From positions 71,661,501-71,725,500 of the forward strand of contig CM027381.1 in NCBI GenBank assembly GCA_015680905.1: a stretch of 64,000 bases of DNA. The letters run 5' to 3'. Below, one piece after another: positions 1-11,314 of the stretch (position 1 is the stretch's first letter; the number at the start of each line of letters is the position of its first letter). The position numbers were made by a program, and so were the translations under genes. Below the pieces are notes generated by a model. The model did not search any database. It worked only from the letters and a program-made list of their open reading frames with translations, and had not been told where the DNA came from. Source of the DNA: Coptis chinensis. Taxonomy: Eukaryota; Streptophyta; Magnoliopsida; Ranunculales; Ranunculaceae.

Positions 1-228
1 AACAAAGACACCTTGTAAGTTAAAAGATCTCAAACCACATCTAATAGACATAAGAGAAAATTGAAATATTAAATGCATACATAGACATGTACAAATTTTA
101 TTTGGTATTAAGGAGGTATTATAGCCTTTTAGCATAACATAACAAGAAGAGTATGTTTCTTCAAAGATGGAAGACACGTATGAATCTTCTTTAGTAAAAT
201 ACATGACATCAAATTTCAAACTTCGACC

Positions 229-552
229 ATGTTAAGATATTTAGTATAGTTCCCCATGCATGGGATGTTTAAAGCCTTGCAGTTTAGTATGAAATTTCTT
301 TGGCCTCTCTACTCATCACCACTTGGTTTTGACTTGGATGCTCATAAAGATTAAGATGGGATCATATCACACTCTTGTATTTGGCCCAAAGGGACCGTAT
401 TCTCCATGTCACCCAAGTATGTTGTCCATGTGAGGGGGGCATGTTAAGATGCTTAGCATAGTCCCACATCTGATGTTTAAAGCCTTGCAGTATAGTATAA
501 AAGTTCTTGAAACTGTCCACTCATCACCAATTGGTTTTGAGTTGAATGCCTA
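229..552. repeat. Diverged direct repeat, two copies, LTR-like
   Basis: Two copies (about 229-346 and 441-552) share the order GTTAAGAT..TTAG.ATAGT, GATGTTTAAAGCCTTGCAGT and ACTCATCACCA.TTGGTTTTGA. The wording resembles LTR edges of plant retrotransposons, but no TG..CA ends, primer site or coding region were found, so the family is open. It lies where the missing downstream part of the PLD gene would be expected. Confidence 0.55.
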
Positions 553-589
553 TAATCTATGTTACATGGACACCATATTTCAAAAATAA

Positions 590-762
590 TCTGTGTCAAA
601 ATAATTTGTGTCGGATACGTATCCACGTGTCTGTATCGGACACACACGGACACATATTGTGTGTGATATACCTTAGTTTTTTATATTTCGCCGTGTTACA
701 CTCCGTATCCGTGTCGGATATGGACACGCGTGTGTCCGTGTCCGTGTCCGTGTCAATGTAAC
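590..762. repeat. GTGTCC/GGACAC-rich dispersed repeat, copy 1
   Basis: The stretch alternates GTGTCCGTGTC and its complement GACACGGACAC and ends in GTGTCAATGTAACTTA. A second copy with the same words lies at 24660-25030 inside RRP43 intron 6 territory. The open frames that cross it on both strands are products of the repetition (Val-Ser or Asp-Thr runs) and are not genes. Family unknown. Confidence 0.5.
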
Positions 763-1881
763 TTAGCCTATAATTGAACAAAGACTCAACTAAATTGGAG
801 GAAAAAAAAAATACACCTATCAACTCAAAAAGAAAGAATAGTTAGTAATCGGTTTCTAGCGCAATGAGCAAATAATAAAACAAAAGTCGGTGGAAATGCA
901 AACCTACAATGTGTCGATGCATGTAGGTGATAAAGAAGGAATCAGTTGGTGGGGGAAATTACAACTAAAAAAAAATGGTGAAGGTTCAAACAATAAAACA
1001 ACTAGAGATATTCAATGACACTATCATGAGATACATAACCGCTCATGTACAGGATCAAGGGAGACCGGAGAACAAATACAACATTCCACACTTCCAGTTA
1101 CTGAAGAAACCAACCCAATTCAGTAACATTTTGATAATGTTAGACTTTAGCATATTTTGACATGACCAAATGGTTAGCTGATCTACCAAATGCTATAGTG
1201 TGGACACCATGGAAGAAAAGAAACATCAGCATTTTCGAACATAAGGAAAAGGAGGTGCATAAATTGGTAGGGGAAGTCAAGGAGTTTCTATTGGATTAGC
1301 CATGTGCTACTCCATTGTTTAGGAATGTAAAATTTGTTGATTTATGTGCAATTGGTATGGGCTAATCAGGCAAGCGAGCTATTGTAATTAGGGAATTCGG
1401 GGGGTTTGATTAAGGTCGAATAGCTCCTCAATCAAATACATAGTTTGATTGATTTATATATTTGCACAAATACTTGCCATCCGTGTAAATGACCTTATGA
1501 TCCATAACATCAAAATACAATTCTTTCCTAAACTTTATAGTCCCACTACATATTTTAATTTGCGAACACTTCATTTTTTTCAGCCCTTGAAAACTGCAGC
1601 CCATTCTAGACTTTGAGTTAGCAGTTTAGCCACAATCCTACCATCTGCTTCCCTTAGATGCACTTGCACAAGCACCAGGACACACATAGGTTTGCGTTCA
1701 TTATTACACAGTACTGTGATACATACTATACAGTGCTAGCAACCACATGATGATTAAACGTAAAAATTATTTTAGCCATGTAAAAGAACAGGCTCGTGTT
1801 CATCATATATCTTACAGATAAGATACCTTGCAATTATAAACAAACAAAACGAAAATAATATTTTTAAATTTAGAATGAGAC

Positions 1882-4147
1882 CTTTTGCCAGCTGTCGTTA
1901 CAACAGTTGAACCACTGACATGAACAACATTTTCTATCATCATCCTTGGAAATTTTTGGTAAATGCTTCACCATGATATAATCTTCTTTCAGCTTGGGCC
2001 CATATTCTGGTGCAAATGATAACCTTGAAACCTCCAAAAACTTGCACACCTACAGCCCAAACCCATGTCATTACAAAGGAGGAGGCACATCTTATGTTCA
2101 AAACTTAAAGCTACAGAATTTCATTCAGTCCATACATTGGTTCTCTCAAGAATATCATCACAGAGTTGATGAAACAGATGCATCATGAATTAAAAATTCA
2201 CAGCCATATTCAACTAACTAGAGGGAGAATAAAATTTCGAAAGCAATAAGCAAAACCACATACAACAACGTTATCACAAACGCCTATTGCCTACAAAGAA
2301 AAATGCCAGAGTCTATATAGCCACCGAGTACATGAGTGTAGTTAAATTATGTTGCAGCAGGTCATGATGATGGTAGCACAGAGCATTTGATTGTGAATTA
2401 TTTAGGCCTAACCCTTGTTTAAATCTCTAAAAAAAATAGAAGACCATGATTAGAGGTAACATGTGAACCCGTCACGAGATAGAGACCTATTAAACACTTT
2501 AGCTCACACATAAGCAAGACAAAACTCCAGCTCTTACCTAATTGATCCTAGAACACATACATTTGAATGAAACTGGAGCCTTGCAAACTACTCTAGATTT
2601 GGATTGATCATAATTATGACAAGTATTAACACATATGTAGTATATTCTCTTCAAGAAAAAGAAGGTAACAATAGGAAACTTACTAACAAGTTTTCACAAT
2701 ATCTACATGTATAAAAAAGCTATCCACCATTTACTAGTCTTCTTGGGTATCTTGCCACATAAAAATGGAAAAGGTGTACCCAGACCACGGTCATCTCAGA
2801 GAGATGGTGACATGGATTCATCTTCTACTTCTAGGTATAAGATGTAACAATCATGCTCAAGCAACCAAGGAGGACTCGTCAGTATAGAGAGGTAATTCCC
2901 AACTAGATTTAAACCCTAACTCCTACCCATCACCTTCACAACCCCCTTGTCATACTCTAATACAAAAGTGTACAACAATCAAAACAAGCGCGAGAGACCA
3001 TAATTCAACAAACCATATGCTATCTTCTCATCAAAATTCGAAACTTGGCAGATATACAGAGCAAAAAAAGAGAAGCATTAAAATAAGAATCAAGAAGAAT
3101 AAATAGTGCAATGTCCATATGTTTCCAAGGATAATAAGAAGCCACATGTTATCTTCTGATCAAAGGTTACTATGTTACACCCCAAGTAGAAATATAATGG
3201 ATGAACCAAATTACTTAGAATTTCATCCGTACCTACCTCTCTGGAATTTGCAATGTCCATGTTTCCAAGGAAGTGATTCAAATACCCTTGCATTGCCACC
3301 TTGGCAGTGTCTGAAACAGACTGTTGTCTTCCTAATGCAGGACGAATGATTGGCAATGCAGCACTGGACGGAACATCTCTGCCGAGAGAAAAAAAAAAAA
3401 AAAAAACACAAAGAAAAGTTACAAAGACTACAATAACAAAGTATCGTAATAATTTAACTAAAACTTCAATTTTAGCAGATGATGCACCATGCAGCGACCT
3501 ATTCTTAGCACTTTCATCATGATGTATATGAACAGCATCATCATCAGCTTCATCCTCATCTTGCACAACTGTTGTATGTTCCCCTATTCCTAAACTTTGA
3601 AGCCATTCTTTCACCTTAAACATAAATTTTCAATAACATCACATTCCATAAAAAAGACTCGTCAATATAAATATACAAATAATAATAAAAAAAAATACCT
3701 GTCCTTGTTTCTCGTGAATTTCTTCTATAATTAATCGTTTCTTCAATGCAAAATGCAAATACATTACTTGGGACGCTTTCTTTTGTAACCTCCATTTAAA
3801 CTAGTCCACAAAACAACACATATAAAATATCTACAAGTAAGTAAAACATACATTGAAATATAGATATAGAATGAAACCTGTTTATAGCGGAGTTCAATTG
3901 TATAAGAAAGAAGTAAAGGACTAATATCAGCAGGATCAGGTCTAGAAACAGAAACAATTAAAGCTTTAGGTAATTCATCAAATATCCAATTAGCCTGTTG
4001 TTGTTGTTGTTGTTGTTGGATTAAATGAGACGACGACGATGATGATGATGATCTAATCAACGGTTCAGATTGCATTTTTACGTATCTATAATTATTATTA
4101 TTAATATTATTGCCACCACTCGATCCAGATTCCTCTATTAATTCCAT
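1882..4147 (-). CDS. PLDZETA: Phospholipase D zeta (PX/PH type), 5' exons only
   Basis: PX/PH phospholipases D hydrolyse phosphatidylcholine to phosphatidic acid and act in root, phosphate-starvation and membrane-traffic responses. Five coding exons are seen: 4147-3878, 3800-3699, 3614-3499, 3378-3237 and 2049-1882, all with GT-AG borders and a continuous frame (266 residues). Diagnostic segments are WIFDELPKALIVSVSRPD (about 53-70), YLHFALKK, VKEWLQSLGIG, DVPSSAALP and GYLNHFLGNMDI for the PX domain, then SFAPEYGPKLKEDYIMVKHL and a Cys-rich CCSCQWFNCC leading to the PH domain. The N-terminus carries long Ser and Gln runs. The rest of the PH domain and both HKD catalytic motifs are not in the window; no further exon was found between 1881 and 1, so the next intron exceeds 1.9 kb or the gene is truncated. 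Confidence 0.9.
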
Positions 4148-5353
4148 TATAAAGGTTTCGATTTGTTTTTTTGAGATCCGGAGAAAAAAGAATATAAGTT
4201 TTGGATATTCGGATTTGTTTTTTAAAATGAAAAAAAAAAATACTACGACCTCATTTTTTTTTTTTTTGGTTAAGAAAAGTAGTAAACTGAATTGTCTTAA
4301 GTAATTTTTGTTTTTTTGGACTTCTGGGTTCCGTGTAACAGTTTTATGCCACGTGCTAAAAGTCTACTTGGCAGTTGGCATCATGTTAGGAGGAGGCAAG
4401 CTGATAATGCGATAGTGAAACGAGTCGTCATGCAGCTACTTAAAAACGAGAATCTCTTGGAACTTGCCACGGGCCACGGCAATCTTGAAAAGGTACCACT
4501 TAAATTGATGGACTATGCGAAAACAACTCAGTTCCGTGCTATTGGCCAAAATGGAAAAGGTAGAAAAGGAAAACATACTGGTATCACTGTCCTTTTCATC
4601 GTCCTAGAAACGTAATAACAAAAGATGCCGTGCCACCCACGATCAGCTAGTTTATAGAGATTATTCTTCAAATATGCTTATATAAGCTAATGATTAATAG
4701 AGTTTGTGTGATAATGTGTCGTGTTATATTGGCATTAGGTGATTTGATTAAGTATTTGATGACATAAGTTACTTGATTAAACAAATAAAAATAAAGGAAG
4801 AGAAGTAAAATGGCATAACTTGAGTACTGAGTACCAATTTTACTTGATATAATTGACGTAGATTGATGTACCCTGGTAAAGTTCCTTCTAGAGATAGCAA
4901 GCTCGGAATGTCATTAAAAGTAGCAGATGGCAAATAGCAATTAAGCACATGAAGACATGTAACAAGTTCCAGTTATTCTCATCAAAAAAATAAAACAAGT
5001 TCCAGTTATCAACGACAACTTGGTCAGTCATATTTAATCGATCTCCAATGGGACGCACAGAAAATTGCTTTCGCACCTTCTTCTCCATTGGTAATCCCTG
5101 CATTAAGTTCCTGCTGCCTGATACTCTGCAAAAGAGTTTGTCAGAGTAGTTAGAGTTGGCTTCAGACCACAATCTTTTTACCACTCTAAAGCTCATCTGT
5201 CAGTTAAGAGGTACGTGCTAGAGCCAAGAGGTACTAGAAAAGCAGATAAAGAAGAATTATATGCTGCTTCAGTGTGCCCTCGACAGTGCCAATAGTTTAA
5301 AGGCTAAAACAATAAACATCCATATTGCATATATGGTCTTTCGATATCCAAAC
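4148..5353. other. Upstream region of PLD gene, no gene recognised
   Basis: About 1.2 kb between the PLD start codon and a tandem duplication. It should contain the PLD 5' UTR and promoter. Two open frames (4316-4615 plus, 5196-4888 minus) encode about 100 residues each without recognisable motifs, and I do not call them genes. Confidence 0.4.
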
Positions 5354-5769
5354 AAATCATATAGTAAATTTTATTACAACCCAACATAACACAGAGAGCC
5401 TATGCACTAATGCACCATACAATCTTAGAACAATACATTTGTGATGACCAATTGACCACCAATGAATACATTACCAACCAAATCAGACTTTTGTGTTATG
5501 AAGAGGCAAGTCAGTGGTTAATGCAGTGTTATTCGACTCATCAAGAAAATTACAATGTTGTTCCAATCAAATCGTTTAGTAAATTTAATCAAGCCAACAT
5601 AACACAGAGAGCCTATGCACCATACAATCTTAGAACAAGCTATACATTTGTGATAACCACCAGTGAATACATTACCAACCAAATCAGACTCTGGGTTATG
5701 AAGAGGCAAGCCAGTGGTTAATGCAATGTTGTGTGACCGATGAAGAAAATTACGGTGAAGAAAAAGGAG
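5354..5769. repeat. Tandem duplication, about 215 bp unit, two copies
   Basis: Copy 1 starts near 5354 and copy 2 near 5570. Both contain ATAACACAGAGAGCCTATGC, ACCAACCAAATCAGACT and GAAGAGGCAAG.CAGTGGTTAA in the same order and orientation, with point differences and small indels. Open frames on either strand simply follow the duplication. Confidence 0.8.
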
Positions 5770-6076
5770 ATCCTTATTCAATGATTTTATAATAAGTCTC
5801 TAGTTTCATATTCTTTTATATTTTACTTGGATAATAATCTTGTGCATAATAAGCAGGCCATTCAGTTCATTGAATTATCTACCTACATTACCAAATATAA
5901 CATGATAATGTGAGGTGATGCAGCCAATTATTCTTCTTCTTTTTTCTGCTATATGCTAAATCTTCTTCTTTATTTCATAATATCTTCAATAATGTCTGCA
6001 GCATAGATCGGGTGGGAGGTTAATCCCATGTGCATATTGGATTTCTTACCCCTAATATTGTCAATTTGAACAGATG

Positions 6077-7701
6077 TTATGCTCTAACATATGTTTCCAT
6101 GGCCACCCTGCCAGAATATGTGATCTTCTCTGAATTCTCAACAGCTTCAAATAGTTCTGGCAAAGCTTCTCTAATGTTGTGAATACTCTCTAAAGTGGAA
6201 TCTGCTCCTTGTACCCTCTGTGAAGTGCCAACCTACACAGCGATAGTTTAACACTTTTAATTAGCAAGGAACATTTGCTGTCAGTGGCCAGTTCAATATG
6301 ATACTCATAATTCCTTCCTCACAGGACACATTCTTCAACTTACCAGCACAGTTTGGAGACCAACACGCTTTGCAGACTGTATATTACGAACACTGTCATC
6401 AAAGAACACCTGGAAGAGGACGGAAGTGCAAAAAATGAAAAACCAAAAATATCTTAAGTGAGGAAGAAAGATATATTCATTTATGACGAATACCACCAAT
6501 TTACTCACAGCTAGCGAATTCTAGATTTCCAGGATAACAAAGCTCTTCCTCCCTGACAATTATTGCGTTTCTAAAATAACTAAGATCTTAAGTTTGTTCA
6601 TCTTACTGTTCTCTGAGGATTGATCTTAGCAATTGTAAGAGCTTGTTCAATAGTCGCTTGAAATGGTTTGCAGATAATTGGTGTCTCCGGAAGTTCTGAC
6701 TCAGCATAAGATTGAGCAAAATGTTGAATGATGTCATAAGGCTTGATGCCGTGACTATTCAATTTAATACGTCCATCCTTGGAGTCATCCTCATCATATG
6801 AAATAGTGTTCATGTTTGTCGGGTTCAAGGTCTCAAAGCATATTAGCCCTTCAAAGCAGTCTTCCAACCCAAGTCTGTTAATAACCTTAACTGCATGAGC
6901 CCTATCTCCATTTGTGAAAATCTATGAACATAGAGCAAAAGATGTTAAGTAGTCAGATATCAGAGGAAACTTTTTACCATCTCAACATTTGCAGGTCACT
7001 TACAACTTTCCTAAAAGGCAGATTCAATAATAGACCCCTTAGAACAAGATCTGGTTTCAACTTTTCATATTGTAATCTCCCATGAACAAAGCTATAAAAC
7101 AAAAAGTCGAGTGTCATAATGCATTTACAATGATTCAATAGTTGAGAAAACACTTTTTAGGGGCAAAAATACGCACCTGTGGAATTCATCATAGTCAAAG
7201 TCATAACCAATTGCCTGAGAGGGAAAAAATTCACAATGTTGATTAATATGCCTTTCCTTGAGTACTTTCAACATTAGCAAAAGAGAAACTTAAAGCATAC
7301 CCTAAGACCAGCCATTGTAGTTCCATATGCTTTATAAAGAAGAGTACATATATCAGATACTCTGTTCTCCTCAATGCCAAGCTTTTGAATCATGAAATCT
7401 AAAAAGACATGCATTAAAAACGTAAACGTACTGAAACTAATAACAAGGAACAAAGAGTGAACCATGTCAAATATCTTTACCTTCAATATTCTTGTGAATG
7501 TCTGCAGCAATACCAGAACTAAGGGGATAAAGAGTATCATCTATATCTGTAAATCAAAAACACCATTTATCATTTTATATACTATTTCATAGCTGCTCCA
7601 ATTAGGAAGAAATAAAACATTACGCATTCAACAAACTCACCAAAAAGAAGGCAATCATATTTAGACCTCTCAGTCTCTTCGTATTGATTCTCATACTCCA
7701 T
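6077..7701 (-). CDS. HAD-superfamily hydrolase, Sdt1/pyrimidine 5'-nucleotidase-like
   Basis: Predicted haloacid dehalogenase-type phosphatase of the plant group related to yeast Sdt1 (nucleotide monophosphatase); likely cytosolic, substrate not provable here. Eight coding exons with GT-AG borders: 7701-7641, 7546-7481, 7398-7301, 7214-7177, 7091-7004, 6921-6607, 6409-6344 and 6232-6077, giving 295 residues, the usual family length. All four HAD motifs are present: DIDDTLYP at 21-28 (nucleophile Asp21, codon split by intron 1), IFTNGD at 118-123, Lys202 in CKP, and FFDDS at 224-228. A 5' UTR exon ends at 8421 and is joined by a 713 nt intron to 7707, six bases before the ATG. No truncation or missing catalytic residue was seen. 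Confidence 0.92.
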
Positions 7702-8529
7702 TATGATCTTGAAAACCCAAAGAAAAAGGTAAGCACCAGTATAGTATGATCGAATTCTAATATAATACAAACAAGCCAGCAAGTCTTTTCTGTTATTTTC
7801 TTTTTCTTTTTTTTTCTTTTTTTTTTACATTTTGCACTTATTTCTTTGTTGATGAATAGTGATTGATTGTGAAAAGCAAGATTCAACTCACAAAAAGCAG
7901 AATTCAGCTTCAGTACAATAAAACTAAAACCCTTTCCAATAAACTAATACAACTTATGAGGAAAACAAAAATCTAAGTAGTATATCATTTAATAATAATA
8001 AAAGTGATGACCAGAGACAAAGGGCTTTAGCCAAATGTAGGAGAACTAAGAAATGTATGTACAGAAAGGGAAAAAGTGATCACTTCTCAGGCATCATATC
8101 TAAGAATCTAAGATGCCGTTATTTTGTTAGATCTCATATTCTATCTAATAAGACACTTAGAAACTGATGGTCCTTACCAGATTTCATGGACAAACTTAAA
8201 AACTAATGATTCTAATCAGTTACGTTTCGGAGTTGATCCTAAATATCTCATCACACTAAAAATATACTCTAAAAATGAATTTTGAATCAATGGTATTTTA
8301 CGTACATAGAGCATGAACAAATATATCAGTATTTTTATAGTTGTACGTCCAAAAGTTACAAGACAAGTAACAGCATTGTAGAACAAGATCCCGAAAGTAA
8401 ATTACAAGACGTAAGCATACCTTAAGACTTTACGATCAGATGCGTTGTTGGTAGAATGGTGGTTTGAAGGCAGGAACAAATGGAGAAGAGCAACTTTGAG
8501 TGAGAAAAAGAGTTGACAATAAGGAGTGT

Positions 8530-9074
8530 TTTCTATCTATTTTTCTGGTTGTAACATGGGTTACGTGTATATTTCATAAAGATACGTTGTCGACCAGTTA
8601 TTAAGCATGGACTATGATCATGATAGATATGATGCTGCCTGCATTTGAAAGTAACTACAAAGCCATCAAGTTTGGAGGGACACGTATTACTGTACTAGTT
8701 TTATTTTATTTTAATGGGGTTTTTGCTGTATGAATAATGACTTCTTGTTGAACGATTCGCTTCTTGGATTTTTTGGGGATGTTTGTTTTTGGGTGGTGAT
8801 ATGTGCACCCACTATATTGATGACCAAACCCACTTAACACCTTTTGACCTCTATTGACGAAAATATCCCCACTACTGTTGACAACACCCTGATTGGATAA
8901 ATTGTCATCTTTTTCCTTTGGATTAATACTCCTTTTAATCGAATAGATACCTGAATTATCGAAAAAAATTATGTACCGTCTTAAACACAACTTATCGAGT
9001 CAATTACTCAATTTCACCATTTATTGTTTTTTTCACTAAAGAGGTCATTTATAATTTAATTAGTATTTAAAAAA
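8530..9074. other. Intergenic, no gene recognised
   Basis: AT-rich stretch between the HAD gene 5' UTR and the Mutator-like element. A 94-codon minus-strand frame (8990-8706) has no motif or splice context that I recognise. Confidence 0.4.
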
Positions 9075-10403
9075 AACATTTTTCTAGCTTTATCCCCCAA
9101 TACTCGAGTCAATTAGTTTTACCTCCGAAGCACATCCGAGTCAACCTTGGTTGACCACGTTCTTTCCATTAAGTGCATTTGAAAGTACGTAAATGCTATT
9201 TATCCAATGCTATTACTATAATGACCCTTGACTTGGAGAATACTGAATTCAAATTTTTTGGCACGTGTCATCATCTCGACAAATCAAATCGACTAACAAA
9301 ATCAATTTTCTTTAAATCATCATAACCACGGCAAGTTCAATGCACCCATATGAAGAATGAGCAAGTTATTCCAGTACTGATTTTTTTCATACGTTTTTAA
9401 TCAACTCAAAGGATAATTGTTGCTTGATCTTCAAGGTATGAGAGCCACCTATCCTTACGTTTGTTGAAACAATGTTGTCACTAATATTCAGAACGGATCA
9501 TACTTTATCGAATTCTGTCTTAGTAAACCTTGATTTCTACCTTAACCTTAGCGTATGTTCCCGAAGTCTTCATGCTTATTTCGTCTAAATCAATTTTTCT
9601 TGATGTCTCGGCCTCGACTCTATCACCTTGACAAATAAGATTGTAGAGGGACCAAAGATCACCATCTTCTTCATCAACAAGTTTAACCGTGAATTCGTCT
9701 TTTATAATCAACTTCATCTTGAATAACTTGTTAATTGGATTCTATGGTGGGCAGTGTTTTGAATAGAGAAGAGATTTGTATTTAAGAGCAAGTAGTTGTG
9801 AAATACGAAATTGGTATTACACAAAATAATTCTATGCCAAGAATCCTAAGTTAGTAGGTCGGTTAGTGTATAAAGTCCGTGATTTTAGAAGGCAACTCCC
9901 CATCAAACGGACTTATATCATACTTTAAAGTCCTTACTAAGCCATAGTTGTGCAAACTTTGGGATCTACAAATAGCCCTCATTTTCTTCAAAAAGATTGT
10001 TGGTGTCATTGGCACTATCAGGAAGAAGAATTTGCATCTCTTTAATGGTTGGTTTTAAACATTGAAAAAACGTTAACGATTTTGGACTCCGGTAAAAAGA
10101 AATAGATTATTAGAGAAAAAATGTTTCTCGTTATGATGATTTAAAAAAATATATATTGTCAGAGAAAATTGTTTTTGGTTGTCGATTTGATTTATCGAGA
10201 TGATGACACGTGTCAAATTTTTTTTAATTCGGTGTTCTCCAAGTCAAGGGTCATTATAGTAATTGCACTGGATAAAGGGCATTTACGTACATGCAAATGC
10301 ACTCAACATAAAGAACGCGGTCAACCAAGGTTGACTCATATGTGTCGTGGTAAGCCTCTAGATGAAATAACTAGGGGTGGGGGGGTAAAGCTATAAAACT
10401 GTT
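9075..10403. mobile_element. Mutator-like element with long inverted repeats (Pack-MULE)
   Basis: The left arm (9075-9328) and right arm (10130-10403) are inverted copies of about 260 bp. Shared words include GAGTCAACCTTGGTTGACC, TATAATGACCCTTGACTTGG, CACGTGTCATCATCTCGA and TTTAAATCATCATAA. The outer ends read AACATTTTTCTAGCTTTA and AACAGTTTTATAGCTTTA. No transposase is present; the interior holds a Pelota gene fragment. Long arms plus captured host sequence fit a non-autonomous Mutator-like element. The flanks are A-rich, so a 9 bp target duplication could not be fixed and the outer borders may be off by a few bases. Confidence 0.78.
9385..9717 (-). pseudogene. Captured Pelota (Dom34) N-terminal fragment
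   Basis: Pelota is the eRF1-like ribosome-rescue factor. The frame from 9717 to 9520 begins MKLIIKDE and contains VKLVDEEDGDLWSLYNLI and GDRVEAETSRKI, matching the order and spacing of the Pelota N-terminal domain. After a stop near 9520 the homology continues in another frame down to about 9385 (EFDKV, stop, SVLNIS, VRIGGSHTLKI, LSFELIKN), matching the next block of the same domain. At least one frameshift and one or two stops make a working protein unlikely. The central and C-terminal domains are absent. The fragment is bounded on both sides by the inverted arms of the transposon. Confidence 0.75.
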
Positions 10404-11314
10404 AAAAAAATGTCACTCACCAACTTTCACGATAACATCTCAATATTCATTTGTTGTTTCGAGTGCTTTGAAGTATCTTCTCTATTTGTTTAAGGAGTAT
10501 TAATAGACAAAATTGGTTTAGATCAAACAAATAAACTCAATTTTCAAGTGTTTTTTTGAGTTCGACGAACTATATTAATTTGGATGATTAATTGAAATTT
10601 GAAAATAATTGTTTCGATAAAGATAATAAGAATTTGTTGAGAAGTTTTGTGGATTTAATAATAAAGTGAGTGTAATATGTTTAATTAGTGAGTTTAGTGA
10701 TCAAGTGGATTCAACCAACAATGCGATGGGTGTATACACCGCCATTGTTGTAGCTTGGTTGCTCACTCTTTTTGTTTAGGGTGAGGATGCGAATTACTAA
10801 GATGTCATTGAATTTAGTGTATCACAAATGGTATAGTTCTAATTCCAGGGACACAAATGCAAATTACAATCTTAACTTGTTTAATTTGAGTAAATAAAAC
10901 CAAACAAAACACAACTCCTCTAGCTAATTTGATGTGCATGGCTAATTTGATGGAATAGCTATTTATTTTTTTCAATGGTATAGCTATTTATTTTTTTCAA
11001 ATAACATTTTTTTTTCTTTATTATTTAGTACCAACTGGTTCTAAAATACAAGTCACATATCTCTCTCTCTTTCTCCCTCTATCTCTCTCTCTCACCATGT
11101 TATTCATTTCTAGAGTTTGTCTCTTAAAATCTATTGTCTTCCCTTTCATATTTTTTTTTCATAACTAAATCACATTATATACATGAATTGTGTAATTGTG
11201 TGATCAAAACATGTTCTCCTCTCTCTTTCTCATGATCTTATTAATTGGTAGAACTCATCATCTCTTAAAATATATTGTCTTTCCGCTCATTTTTTCCCAA
11301 AACTAAATTACATT
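10404..11314. other. Intergenic with low-complexity and short tandem repeats
   Basis: No gene recognised. It holds a CT-rich microsatellite near 11059-11096, a short tandem repeat of TAGCTATTTATTTTTTTCAA near 10960-11000, and the first copy (11120-11213) and first half of the second copy (11261-11314) of a tandem duplication that is interrupted by the CACTA element. Confidence 0.5.

Noticed and set aside
546-823. Overlapping open frames on both strands rich in Val-Ser and Asp-Thr
   Set aside because: They are translations of the GTGTCC/GACACG repeat and mirror each other.
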